From Dryocosmus kuriphilus (taxonomy: Eukaryota > Arthropoda > Insecta > Hymenoptera > Cynipidae), in contig CM076197.1 in assembly GCA_038277395.1 (NCBI GenBank), positions 97,557,442 to 97,621,441 of the forward strand: a stretch of DNA of 64,000 nt, written 5' to 3'. Positions 44,887 through 57,299 of the stretch are shown here, piece by piece. A program made the translations under genes and the position numbers. The notes under the pieces were generated by a model. The model saw nothing but the letters and a program-made list of their open reading frames with translations, was not told where the DNA came from and searched no databases. How positions within the stretch are numbered: the stretch's first letter is position 1; each line of letters begins with the position of its first letter.

Positions 44887-46365
44887 TTGCATGTTCAATA
44901 TTGTTTCGACTTTGTTTTTTTTCATTTTAATAAATTCTAATTATTTGATAATTCAGGTGTCTCCGATAGTAAGTAGCTAATTTCCTTTTCTAAAAAACTC
45001 ATACACATCGAAAGTCGAAGATATCGAAATATCTCGAAAAGTGTGGACCCGACTTCTTATTGGTCAATACAGGCGGTAGCGCGGGAAATTTAAAATATTT
45101 TTTATTAATTTCATAATAATATAATTATAAAAAGTATTGATACCAGAGAAAAACAAAATTTAGTTTCTGTTTTTTGGTGATAATCATTCTACTATAATTT
45201 TCACAATCACTTTATCGTTGTTAATTTACGAATATTCAGTCCCATCTTGGAACTCATTACGACTTTTCATGGGAAATCAACTAGAAAGTAAGAAATATCG
45301 TTAAAAATTATGCATATACAGAATTATGTGGGTAACATTTTATAATTTTACATATAAATGTAAACAATTCATTTAGTCTTATCATAGCCATACTATTTCG
45401 TATAATTGGCACACCATTTTTGAGATGTGAATATAATTTTAATAATTGACATAATTCAAATATTGTTGTAAAATAGACCTTAAACAAAAAACTTAAGTAT
45501 AATAATTGAAATTTTATTGTTAAACGAAATTAACAAAATAAATAGGAATCATCTCCACGTTCGTTCTCGTTATATTTAATAAGACATGGCTGAAAATATT
45601 TTTAAAAATTTCGTAGCACAGGCATGATGGGGAGGGGGGTCCTAAATCATTTTGTTAGGGATATGTATGGCCCCTTACATGTAGTAAGTTATTTATAATA
45701 ACTTTAAATTAGTTTTTACTGATAATTAATTGTTAAATGCTTAAGGATCGATACAATAATTAGTTAGTTCTCTTTACATGGAAATCTGGAAAAGACGAGA
45801 CTCTCGTTCGGTCATGGTGTGTCGATTCAAGGGAGGAGGAAGTAGTGGTTCAAGATTCAAGTGCCATAAGTCGTGTGGCGAGACGGAAGCATGGGGGTGA
45901 AACCGACCGACGGTCACTTGGATTTGTGTGGTGTGAACGCAGAGAGGACCTGTAAATCCACCCTTTCGCGGTCTCTTAGAGAACTCTGGTCATAGATCGT
46001 CTAAACTATCGCGCAACAAACCCCTCCCTGTTCCTTAGAACTACCCTTCGGTGCTTCTTCGCCCTCGTGAGAAGACCAAGCCGTCCCTTACTTCCTTGTT
46101 GCCTCGAGCTAGAGAGACTCGGCTATTCCGATGACTTTGAAACGACCGCGAGAAACGTCTGTCTTAAGTACACCCAAAGGTCGTTCAACATTTCACGCTT
46201 TCTTTAAAAGTAAAATCAAACATTTTGCACGTACCACTTTTGCATTCTCTCTTATATTAAGGAAAAAATATCCGAAAGTCGGATGTGTAGGGTTTATCTG
46301 AAAAAAATATATGGAATAGCCATTTTCTCAGGTTTAGAGAACAGAGAGAAAACAGAAAACATTCC
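44887..46365. other. unassigned stretch
   Basis: AT-rich until about 45770, then a G+C-richer, unique-looking part to 46200. No coding sequence or element ends recognised. Confidence 0.35.
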
Positions 46366-47580
46366 AGGAAGCGCCAGATTATTCCAAAATACTCTAGAAA
46401 ATTCTTAGATATTCTTAGACAGTTAAATAAGATTCTAAATCACTCTAGAAAATTTTAAAATATTCCACAAGATCCCAAATTTTTTTTAGAAAATTGTAGG
46501 ATATTCTATTCGCAAACTGTCTAGAACATTTTATACCATTGAAATAAAAGAAATTAAATTCCGAAAAAATAAAAATTTTAAATCTGCTTTAACGTCCAGT
46601 TTTCAAACATAATTTAGAAATTCTTAGAAATTCAAAAAAATCTCTTTAAAAAAAAACAGGAAACTACTGATCTTTTGACCATAAAACCTCAAATGTTTTT
46701 AAATAAAAAATAAAAAAAGAGGAGGGAAAAAGAAAGCGACCTCCAAAACCCCTGCCTTCTTTCTTTTCCCCGTCTTTTTTTAATTTCATTTTTTTAAATC
46801 AAAACCAAAAAACATTTACAAAAAAAATTAATTACCAACCTTTCGATGTTTATGTGACACCCTTTTCAAGACAAAAAATAAACAAAAAAACATCACCATG
46901 CGCAAGTCCATGAGGAAGCCAAGATGTTCTCCCCATAAGAGCTGACTGAGGACTAATATATGAAATGGGTGATACAATTGTTTTTTAGTAAACATTGCAA
47001 ATCTCAATAAAGACAGAAGAAGCTGTGGAAAATAAGTCTTATAAATTTCAAGAAAATTTTAAAGCTTTTATAATTTCAAAGAATTTTAGAATATTCTATA
47101 CCAGAACACTCGTAAACATTCAATAATATTCCAGAAATGTCAGGAAGATTCCAGAATTTGCAGAGAATGTTAGAAACAGAAGAATACTTAAGAAAAATCT
47201 AGAAATCTCTAGAATATTCTAGAATAATCAAGAATATTCGAGATCATTCTAGAAAATTTCATAGTAGAAGATTCCATGATATTTTAGAAAAGTCCAAAAA
47301 ATTGTAAAATAGATCATTCCAATTTTATAAATTTTACTAGAATTGTCCAATTTTTATGAATTTTTTAAAATATAGGATTTTCAATAAATCGCGGAAGCTT
47401 TATACAAAATTCCAGAATAATCTAGAGTATTTCAGAAGATTATACTTCACAAAATTATATAATATTCTATTCCAGAATGTTTCAGAATATTCTAGAACAG
47501 TCCGGAACTTTCTAGAATATTCTAGAAAAGTAAAAAATTCTACACTAGGGTATTTCGAGCTATTTTAGAAAATTCATAAA
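46366..47580. repeat. degenerate TTCTAGAAAATTCT repeat region
   Basis: Imperfect units such as ATTCTAGAAAATTC and ATATTCCAGAAT recur through two blocks (about 46366-46530 and 47040-47580) separated by an A-rich stretch. Because TTCTAGAA is self-complementary, orientation cannot be assigned. No genes. Confidence 0.65.
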
Positions 47581-47745
47581 AATTCTCAAGTTGAACTTTT
47601 GAATGTGTTTGGAATTCATTGTGGAAGTTTCTACAATGGTTGTTTGGAATTCATATATTTTTGGATGATGAATTGCTTAAATTCTGCCACTTCTAAAATT
47701 CTCAGTAGAGCAACCAGTTTATAGTCAGGCAAGACGTGAAGATTA

Positions 47746-49992
47746 TAGGGTGGTTCAAAAATGCATTGGAAGAATTTTTTTAATGATAGAGACCGACGCA
47801 CCCCCCTATTTTGTGAGGTTTCCGGAGAAAATAATTCCCTTTTTTTTTTTTTTTGATTTTTAGTGCTGCCTCAAGGGTCCCGAGGAATACATGGGATTTT
47901 ACATGGGAAAATGATGATTTTTAGAAAAGTGAGGTACAAATTTCTGGGTTTATAGTTAGCTTTCGGGACATTATCAGAACTTTTTGGGGAGTCTTCAAGG
48001 AATAATTTCTGATAAACAGCTTTAAATTTTCACCCCCCTACCCCCTCCAGCAGAGCCCCAAAAATGACCCGAAAAACAGAAATGGAGAATTTTGACCGAA
48101 ATTGGCACAAAAGAGTTTTGTTTTTCCGTTTTCGCACTATAACTTGTTGTTACTCGATAAGAAAAATATTTTTTATCATTTGTCAACTAATTTTTAATTT
48201 TTTAAACAATTTATATTTGTTTAAATAATCTTTTTTTCATGACAGCACATTGCGAGGTCATTTTTTGCGTTTAACCAGACACTAAGCCATTTTCAAGCAT
48301 ACTTATTTACGTTTCAAGTGGTTTTAAATTATTTAAACAATTCTTTATTATTTATTTTCAACTTTCTCCGAAAAACAGGTACAGAACTCTAGTTTTTTAA
48401 AAATTTGCTCAACCATGTCATCTGAAATTAAATATACACGAAAATCAGATGTCATGATACTATTTTTGCAACAAATTTGTTTTTGATTAAACAATTTTAT
48501 ATTATTTATTTGTAACTTTCTCCAAAAAACCTGTGGAGAACTCTAGTTTTTTTTTAATTTGCTCAACCTTGTCGTTAAAAATTGAGTATGTACAAAAATA
48601 TGATGTTATGCTATCATTATTGCAACAGATTTTTATTTGTTTAAGCAATTTTCGTTTGATGTAACGATTGTTTTCCCAAAGAAAATGGTTGATATTTTGT
48701 GTCTTGCGTAAGTAGTCCGTAATAGAGCGAATCTGCAAAAAGCTACACTTTTTTATCAAATTTGCTTGTAAGTTAAGAACTAAAGTTAAATAAATTGTTT
48801 AAACAATTACGAAATGTTCTCAGAAAAAAAATCTGCTTTAAAAAATTAAAGATTACAGCACTATTTACGGAAAATACAAAATATCAACCATTTTCTTTGG
48901 GAAGAAATTGTTACAACAAACAAAAATTGTTTAAACAAATACAAATTTGTTGCAATAATGGTAGCATAACATTAGATTTTTGTAAATATTTAATTTTAAG
49001 CGCCAAGGTTGAGCAAAATAAAAAAAACTAGAGTTCTCCACCGGTTTTTGTGAGAAAGTTACAAATAAATAACATAAACTTATTTAAACAAATACAAATT
49101 TGTTGCAATAATGATAGCATAACATTAGATTTTTGTAAATATTTAATTTTAAGCGACAAGGTTGAGCTAATTTAAAAAAACCAGAGTTCTCCACCGGTTT
49201 TTTTTGAGAAAGTTACAAATAAATAATATAAAATAGTTTAAACAAAAACAAATTTGTTCCAAAATAGTATCATGACATTTGATTTTCGTGTATATTTAAT
49301 TTGAAACGTCAAGGTTGAGCAAATTTAAAAAAACTAGAGGTCTGTACCCGTTATTTGGAGAAAGTTGAAAATAAATAATAATAAATTGTTTAAACAATTT
49401 AAAACCGCTTGAAACATAAATAAGTACCCTTGAAAATGGATTAGTATCTGATTAAACACAAAACATGACCTCGTAATGTGCTGTCACGTAAAAAAAGGTT
49501 ATTTAAACAAATATAAATTGTTTAAACACTTAAAAATTAGTTGACAAATGAAAAAATATATCTTTCTTATCGAGTAATAACAGGTTATAGTGCGAAAATG
49601 GAAAAACAAAACTCTTTTATGCCAATTTCGGTCAAAATTCTCCATTTCTGTTTTTCGGGGCATTTTTGGGGCTCTGCTGGAGGGGGGTAGGAGGGGGGGG
49701 GGGGGGGGTAAACATTTAAAGTTGTTTATCAGAAATTATTCCTTGAAGACTCCCAAAAATGTTCTGATAATTTCCCGAAAGCTAACTATAAACCCAGAAA
49801 TTTGCACCTCATTTTTCTAAAAATCATCATTTTCCCATGTAAAATCCCATGTATTTTTCGGGGCCCTTGAGGCAGCACTAAAAATCCAAAAAAAAAAAAA
49901 AAAAAAAAATAGGGAATTATTTTCTCCGGAAACCTCACAAAATAGGGGGGTGCGTCGTCAAAAAAAAAAAAAAGTCATTTTGAGCCACCCTA
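47746..49992. mobile_element. foldback element P4, 2.25 kb palindrome
   Basis: The ends TAGGGTGGTTCAAAAATG (47746) and, from 49992 inward, TAGGGTGGCTCAAAATG are inverted, and matching continues almost to the centre near 48790. Paired blocks include TAATTTCTGATAAACAGC with its inverse, CCATTTTCTTTGG (48895) with CCAAAGAAAATGG (48676), and the purine/pyrimidine runs at 47840 and 49890. The right arm contains one additional ~145-bp unit compared with the left, each unit starting near ACAAATTTGTTGCAATAATG. GTGAAGA occurs next to both ends (47736 and 49993) but with a 3-bp offset on the left, so a target duplication is only suggested. No protein is encoded. Confidence 0.85.
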
Positions 49993-51711
49993 GTGAAGAA
50001 CTTCTATATCTGTAACATTATTTCACTTTTTTTTAAATCAACGAATCAACTATTAGTCACTATTGCGAATTTATATATATTTTCAAATTCCTATAAGAAT
50101 AATTAATAATTTTTATTGTTTATGTCATTAAGTAAACAAAAGAAAAATAAGCGGAAAGGATTTACATGTTTAGAATTATTTTTTCAGTAATGAAAATTAA
50201 TGTTGAAATTCATGTCGTGTTATTGATAATAATGCATTTTTCCCACAAGATTTGGCAAAAATAAATAAAAATAAAATTATATAAGAAATCAAGGGAGAAG
50301 CGTTTTATTTATTAAATTAAGGATCCGGGTGACGTTAATTGGTCGACATGACGATCGCTTTCAAAAAATGTGACCATCGTCATTCGTCTGCTGGCCATTT
50401 ATCCCCGACAGACGCCGCGCCGTTTCAGCATCTTCACTCGGCCCCAACCCCCATCGTGTCGTTTCTTCTTGTATCGGGGTGGATCCGTCGCTTTTTTTTA
50501 CATCAGATGTCATCGCACATTGTCCATAGTATACACGCCGACACCGGCTTGAAAAAACGGCGCTCGTTAGCTCCGTGAGAAATTAATTATTTGCCCGGCA
50601 TCGTCGTGGCTGCTAGCACCCCTGCCTCTTCCACAGGCCAGATACCACCCTTATAAACCCACCCCACGTATTCTGTTCTCCTTCTACCCCCTCTTCTAAC
50701 CGAGTAATGGTGAAAAATGTCTGGATTGTACGGGATTACACGAGAGATGGCCGGTGGAGTGGGGCATACCCAGAAAGAATAAGAAGAAATGTATCGGTGT
50801 GGCTCGTTACACTTAAATTGGAAGGAATGACTGAGTGTTCTCGTTATTCACCGCGAATAATATAGGAAAAGAAACTCCGGTTTGGCTGAGCGAGAAGGAT
50901 TTACCACTTCTTTCATTATTCCCCACCACTTACACATTGTTCCTACCGATTTTACTCAGCCACGGTCGATAACCTTTACGGTTTTTTAATTTTGTATTTT
51001 GTAATTTATTTGAACCTTATTTAAAGCACTAACTGAGACCGTACATTTTAGTTGAACAAATATTTCAATTCAAGGGGAGAGTTGAAATCAAAAAGCAACT
51101 TTTTTCCCGACTTCACTAAAATATATGACCATACTCCTTGCCTGAAAGGCGGGAGCAAAATCGAATGTTTTTATCAAATTACGAGCGTGCATGCAGTTGA
51201 CCACGCATGCGTAGTATTTCTTCATTATTCCCTCCAGGAAATAGATTTCATAAAGCAAATTAAATGTTTTTATCTCTATGTTTTGCATAAATTTCGTATA
51301 GAAAATATAAAATTTTAGAATAAATATAAGTAAACTTTAAAATAGTTATATTAAAATTCCATTTAATTGTATAGTCCCGTATATTTTGTTTAAAATTTAG
51401 TATTTGTTGTACGAAAATCCTCTTAATGACCCGTTAATCTTAGTGCTGTGCAAAGTAATCCGAATCGAAATGAAGCCAATTTCAGACGCGTTGAAAGTTG
51501 AAAAATTCGACTTTCGAACTGGTCAGTTTGAGTCGAAAGAAAACCGTACCGAACTGGCTACGTCATCACAATGTGGCGGGCACGATAGACACTCGCACAG
51601 TCTGCAGTGTAACAATAAATTATTATTAACTCTTTTAAGGAGAACATCGATTAACTGTGGATTTGAAAGAAAGGAACCAAAAGCTTACAGTGTAATTTAA
51701 GGTAGCTGATC
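49993..51711. other. unassigned stretch, partly G+C-richer
   Basis: Mainly AT-rich to 50320. From 50330 to 50960 it is G+C-richer and unique-looking. Open frames at 50339-50578 and 51404-51700 have no recognised motifs. No element ends found. Confidence 0.35.
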
Positions 51712-52147
51712 GCACGGAGAAAAATGGATGGTCAGCCTGAACATCTAGTGTCAGACTATATTTGAGTTTTAACTATGGGACAGCCCCCTAGATGGTGTGG
51801 CGTATCATCCGCGGAGTGTGAAAATTTAATGGTTAGGTTTACTATCCCAGAATGCCAAGCTTACGATTCTGGAGTGTCAAAATTTGAAGGCTAGGCTCTC
51901 TATCTCAGAGTGTCAAGCTTACGATCCTGGGAGTGTGAACTCGATTATCTTAGAGTGTCAACTTGAAAATCCAAGAATATTCAAGACGAATATAGAAAAT
52001 GGTTAAAGTTATTATGTTCATATATTCGAAATGATTATCTCTGTTAGTCAAATTAACTATAGCTGATAATCAAAACGACTATATTTTAATATGATCGAGG
52101 AGAGATTTTGAGTACTCATTATCGATTTAACGTCCGGAGATAGAAAT

Positions 52148-52388
52148 AGTAGAAAGAAGATATCAACACATCCAGACAAAAAATCTAATGTTTAAAGTAA
52201 CGTTTCGTCACTCAGCTGAGAGACCTCATCAGACAGTAAATAAGTTAAAATCTAAAGAAAATACAAAATTCACCTTAGAAGTAAGAATATACATCAGAAA
52301 TCAGAAGTAAAAAGATTGTACAGGTAAAACTTATCAAAAATACGTTGAGTTAACATTTTTTGGACTCATGTTGTCAGAGAAGGTTTAA
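52148..52388. repeat. left inverted terminal repeat of the Penelope-like element
   Basis: Pairs with 54753-54992 in inverse orientation, with about six differences over 240 bp by eye. Confidence 0.88.
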
Positions 52389-54281
52389 AAGGTTTTTTTT
52401 TTTAATTTTAAAAGATTTTGAAGTGAATCTGGATAAAATTCCTTTGGAATTTAGAGATGAACTTAGAAATAAAGTCCTCTCTCTAACATCAAACTACATA
52501 AAAAAACCTAAGAGAATATCTATGATTGATAAGGAAATAGCAAAAAATATCAAAATTACAAAAAATTTTTTTAACACACAATAATGACATTTTGGTCACA
52601 CGTGAAAGGCAATATTACTGTTCTTCTTGATAAATCATCTTACTATTCTAAAATGGAAACAATGTTAAATGATCCTAATACCTATGATGTAATTAATTCA
52701 AATCCTTTAAAAAAACTACAAAATTCAACTCACAAACTTTTAAATAATTGGAATATAAAAGGATATATAGGTAAAAATATAAAGAAAAACACAATTTCAA
52801 CTTCTAATACTAACATCGCTCGGATGTACGGTCTTCTGAAAGTACACAAAGAAAATTTTCCTCTTAGGCCTGTTGTTTCCTACATAAATTCTCCTACTTA
52901 TTTTCTTGCAAAAACTTTAAACCAAATCTTAACTGACTCAATTGCGAAATTAAATTCTTTTGTAAAAAATTCCATTTCATTCCATGATACTATCACAAAA
53001 ATCAAATTTCCAAATAACCACATCTTCTTATCATTAGATGTTTCCTCTTTGTTTACTAACAATCCACTAAACCTAGTTCTAGATGGCATCGAAAGAAGAT
53101 GGCCACATATTAAAAATTTACTAATATACCACTAATTGAATTTAAAAATAGCATTACCTTCTTAATGAATTCGACCTTTTTTCAATTTAATAATAAATTT
53201 TACAGTCAGAAATTCGGCACCCCAATGGGTTCTCCGATTTCAGGAATATTAGCTGAAATAGTTTTACAGGATTTAGAGATTGATATTTTCAAAAAAATTG
53301 ATTTTAAAATACACACTTTTTTCAGATACGTTGATGACACCTTTCTCATTATCCTTAAGAATAAGGTCCAACAAACTATTCAATTTTTCAATAGTTATCA
53401 TGATAGATTACAATTTACACATGAAATTGAAATCGACAATCCAATTAATTTTCTAAACTTAAAAATTATTAGAGACGACGCTAACAATATTATCACAAAC
53501 TGGCATAGAAAAGACACATATTCTGGTAGACTACTCAATTTCTTTTCGAACCATCCCATTTACCAAAAAATTGGTATTATAAAAAATTTAATAGATTCAG
53601 CTATTTTACTCTCTGATAAATCCTTCCATAAAAATAACATTTTGGTTGTTAAGCAAATTTTAAAATATAACAGTTATCCTTAATTTCATCGAAAAACATA
53701 TTAAAAATAGACTCTTCCAAATTAATATGAATAACTCCACTCCAAATCAAAACCTTATTAATACTAACAACATAATAACTGATAAAACTTATGTGTCTTT
53801 CAATTTTTATCCTGACATCTCATATCCCATTCGTAGACTTTTTTCTGATTTCAATATAAATACTATTTTTAAAACAGATTCAAAATTTGATGTTTTCATT
53901 AAACTAGGAAAAGATCCCATAAATAAACTTGATCAATGTAATGTTGTTTATGAACTCAACTGTTCTTGTGGTCTATCATACATTGGCCAAACCAAAAGAT
54001 CTTTGGATACTAGAAGAAACGAACATCTGAGAAATGTCCAACATTGCATTAAAAATAGAATAGGAATAGCAAAACATATTCATGCAGATCACAACGGTGA
54101 TTCTTCTTTTATGAAATGGGATGACATAAAGATCCTACATAAAGAACAAAATTTTTATAAACGTTTGTTTGTTGAAATGATTTATATAAAGAGGAGGGGT
54201 AATAGTGCTTTAAATAAAATTACCGACCTTCAATTTTACAATTCTGCATATAACTCAATATTAAATACCTTGAATTTTTGA
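52360..54281 (+). pseudogene. Penelope-like polyprotein (RT and GIY-YIG), three frameshifts
   Basis: Four open pieces in sequence: 52360-52584, 52584-53135, 53165-53683 and 53727-54281, each in a different frame from the one before. The second holds RMYGLLKVHKENFPLRPVVS and IFLSLDVSSLFTNNPL (RT motifs with a catalytic Asp). The third holds GTPMGSPISGILAEIVL and FRYVDDTFLIIL (catalytic YVDD). The fourth has the GIY-YIG endonuclease: NVVYELNCSCGLSYIGQTKR with RRNEHLRNVQ, then IHADHNGDSSF. The protein copies RNA and nicks target DNA; the domain order is that of endonuclease-bearing Penelope-like elements. Only the shifts disable it, so it is a young copy. Confidence 0.88.
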
Positions 54282-54752
54282 TTTTTTGTCCAAATTTCTA
54301 AATTCCATATTTTGTTTCCTTATCATATCTTTTTCAAATTTGCCGCTTTTTCTCCCACTTATAACCTTTAAACTTTATGAATCTACTCCATATTGTCAGT
54401 ACGCAAATCACCTTATCATGGCAATGTACTCAGAGAACTCACTTCCAACTTTCACATTTTAAAGTTTTATTATTATTCACAATGCTTATTTAAACTAATT
54501 CAAATTGGCCATTATGGGCCTCTTGATTTTATTACCATCCATTTTTTCTCTTACAAGGTAACTATCTTAATTCTTACTTACTTAAAACTATCCTAACCTA
54601 GAATAAATTTTTTTTTTTTTCAAACTTTCTAAATTTTTACTTATTCTTCTCCGATTTTATCATTTTTTAGATACATTTGAGTAATGATATTTTTGGAATT
54701 TTTTCCTTTTTTACCTTTTTACTCTCAAACAAAAAATTACAAAATCTATTCC

Positions 54753-54992
54753 AAACCTTCTCTGACAACATGACTCCAAAAAATTTAAACTCAACGTATT
54801 TTTGGTAAGTTTTACCTGTACAATCTTTTTACTTCTGATTTCTGATGTATATTCTTACTTCTAAGGTGAATTTTGTATTTTCTTTAGATTTTAACTTATT
54901 TACTGTCTGATGAGGTCTCTCAGCTGAGTGACGAAACGTTACTTTAAACATTAAATTTTTTGTCTGGATGTGTTGATATCTTCTTTCGACTA
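54753..54992. repeat. right inverted terminal repeat of the Penelope-like element
   Basis: Inverse copy of 52148-52388, ending at GATATCTTCTTTCGAC. Confidence 0.88.
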
Positions 54993-55045
54993 TATTTTAT
55001 AATTGAACCGACCATCTCGTGTATTCAAATCTTTTTTTTAATTAT

Positions 55046-55217
55046 TAAAAAATTGATTTGACCACATACCAGAAACATCAAGTGAGGTGGGTATATTTCC
55101 AGTTACATATATCTTGTGTTATTAAAAACCTATGCTAGTTTTTTTTAATAAAACAGAATATGTAACTGGAAATACCGACATTATGTGATGTTTCTGGTAT
55201 GTGGCCAAATTAATTTA
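55046..55217. repeat. small hairpin MITE-like element
   Basis: The arms CCACATACCAGAAACATCA (55071) and TGATGTTTCTGGTATGTGG (55187) are exact inverted copies; TTTCCAGTTACATAT (55106) and its inverse (55160) continue the pairing. Total about 172 bp with a short T-rich loop. Non-coding, insertion superfamily unknown. Confidence 0.75.
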
Positions 55218-55568
55218 GTTTTTAAAAATATGGAAAATATTAATTAATGGATTAAATAAGCGAACTGAAACATTTTAGTACATAATATGTATGTTTTATT
55301 TTTATACACAACTAATAGCAAACATTTACCCGGCGTTCCTCGGGCAGTAGCGGAGGCTAACATGTCTTTTCAATGAAGTTACACAATTAAATCATTCCTA
55401 CGAAATGATACATTGTTACAAAAGTTGCAAGGAATTTTTTATTCCTCTCGCACATTCAAAATACCAAAAAAAAGCAGCCAAATTTTCCTCATTTAAAAAA
55501 AATATTTGAACCATAAAAAAAAGTTAATTTGAAGTCACAAACAGTTTAATTCAACCAAAAAATTTTAC

Positions 55569-55838
55569 CTAAGAATATCTCGATGATCTGTTTGCTGCAT
55601 TGCCAGCTCTTTATCAGCTCTATCGTAACTACATCCTGACGATGCCATTCCTGTAAAACAACGTTGAAGGACAATGACTCAAATTATAGATTAATTAATT
55701 TTTAAAATAATTGTAAGTGATTAGTAAAATAACCACAGTAACACAACCTTAAAGATTGTATTATTCTAACCCTAACCTCAAAACTGCCAGTCTCGAGAGG
55801 TCTCGAGACTTCTACATTAGGCAAAATAGATACTTACC
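55569..55838 (-). other. candidate spliced 5' exons on the minus strand
   Basis: On the minus strand, an exon ending at 55838 is followed by a consensus donor (GTAAGTATC from 55837). A pyrimidine-rich acceptor TTGTTTTACAG ends at 55651. The next exon (55650-55569) opens GAATGG with an ATG at 55648 and reads MASSGCSYDRADKELAMQQT..., then meets GTAAAA, either a weak donor or, read on, an AGG TAA stop. The intron would be 187 bp. This could be the 5' end of a host gene or of a gene carried by the surrounding TIR element. No family recognised; splice signals only, so low confidence. Confidence 0.25.
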
Positions 55839-56402
55839 ATTCACAATCACAGCAAATCACGGGAAATCACAGTAAATCACAGAGCTAGTTTTAAGTAACA
55901 CACTTCGCAAAACGCAAACTTACATAATAACACAGAGATACCCGAGATAACCGCCTCGGCCGCGTCCGTTACTCAGTTGTGAAATTTAGCGGGACTAAGA
56001 TCTTTAAACCGGCGCGTGCATATTTTGACCATCTCACAGTGTCGATCTGATTATTCTTGATAGTGAGTTTGGCCCCCTCGAATAGTACAAATGACTGCAA
56101 ATAAGATATTTAACTTAACCATCCCAGAGTTTCGATTCGATGATCCCTGATAGTAAGTTTGACACTCTCGGACGGTCAAAAGGAGTGAAAACAGGGTATT
56201 TAACTTGGCCATACTAGAGTGTCGATTTGATAATCCCTGACAGTAAGGCTGATTATCTGCGGGTTGTTAAGCTGCACATAAAATGAGAGTCTCTTTGACT
56301 ATGGAGAAAAAATTATGGATTGTACATGATACTGTCTGGAAGGTCAAACTGACCATTTAAATTTTGACACTCAAAGTTTGACTATCTATTTTTCTCCATG
56401 CG

Positions 56403-57135
56403 GTTGGGTGCAATAACGGTGTACTTGCATTTTCAGGAGTCACATGATTTTCACTTGCTTTATGCATAATTTCATGAAAAACGAATGAACCCAACAGTTT
56501 AATTATTGAACTGTCGTTATCACTTTAACGTAAAATAAATCTAAATTAAGTGTTTGTGACAAATAGGTGATTTTTATGACCTTGGTTGTATAATATTTAT
56601 TTTTTAAGGTCACGACTCACGAGTATGAGATTCAGGGTGGCGATTCATGGGACGACTTCAAATTTCAGGTTATTTTCAGGCTTTTTACAGTTCAAATTTG
56701 TTTAATTTTCTAGGTCAACTTGTGATAACTTTTTTCAGATTTCTATACATGTTTAGTTATTAAAATAGTTTCATAGACCCTTAGAAATAAAGCAAGAACT
56801 TGAGACATAATTTTCTCGACAGAACGTGTGCAATCAACAGAGTCGGTTGCATTTTAGAATAATTTTTGGATAAAACTGTAGAATCACCGCTAGGGTGGGT
56901 CAAAAAAGAATTTTTTTAAATCAAAAGCAGCCTAGAATTGAAAAATTTCATTTTAAGTCATCCTTGAAATAGGTCTGTTTAATGTTTAAAAATATTGATA
57001 AAATACTTAATCTGGATAAGTTTTCAGTTAACGAATTTATCTAGGAAAAAATCTAATTTTTAAAGTCCCCTTAAAATTAAAATAAATTTGAGATGCTCTG
57101 AATATTTAGAGAGCGAAACTCCTGTCAACCTAAAG
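56403..57135. other. unassigned stretch with one isolated TIR-like end
   Basis: At 56891 CTAGGGTGGGTCAAAAAAG matches the end of foldback element P4 (TAGGGTGGTTCAAAAATG). No inverse partner was found nearby, so this is probably a solo end or truncated copy. Otherwise nothing recognised. Confidence 0.4.
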
Positions 57136-57280
57136 TACACTGAGAGAACAGGTTTGGATGTGGGAACTATATTCCGGTTGGAGCTGGGCTCTTGGATGTG
57201 GGATCCCTCGAGCTCTGATAACAGACCTATAACTTAGTTGTGAGATCCAAAGACATTCAGATATCTCATTCACAGCAAGA

Positions 57281-57299
57281 TTTGGATGCGATATCCAAA
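57281..57299. repeat. 19-bp palindrome, left copy
   Basis: TTTGGATGCGATATCCAAA, the only well-preserved copy near the left end. Weaker half-sites occur at 57155, 57192 and 57243. Confidence 0.7.

Larger units (their letters stand above)
52148..54992 (+). mobile_element. Penelope-like element with inverted ~240-bp terminal repeats
   Basis: A 2845-bp retroelement whose two ends (52148-52388 and 54753-54992) are inverted copies, about 97% identical by my count. Each contains the Penelope end motif ACGTTTCGTCACTCAGCTGA then GAGACCTCATCAGACAG. Between them lies a plus-strand coding region with reverse transcriptase and GIY-YIG endonuclease. Known Penelope-like elements often have terminal repeats in direct, partial or inverted arrangement; here the inverted arrangement is clear. 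It sits inside the 51712-56402 TIR element. Confidence 0.9.
51712..56402. mobile_element. TIR element with subterminal repeats, split by a Penelope-like element
   Basis: The left end GCACGGAGAAAAATGGATGG (51712) and right end read inward GCATGGAGAAAAATAGATAG (to 56402) are inverted with a few mismatches. Inside each end lie clusters of related ~80-110-bp repeats of opposite orientation containing AGAGTGTCxA and TACGATCCTG or GATAATCCCTGA blocks (51800-51960 and 56030-56260). Taking out the Penelope-like element (52148-54992) leaves about 1.85 kb. The pattern of short TIRs plus subterminal arrays resembles CACTA/EnSpm elements, but no target duplication was recognised and no transposase was found. 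Confidence 0.5.
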
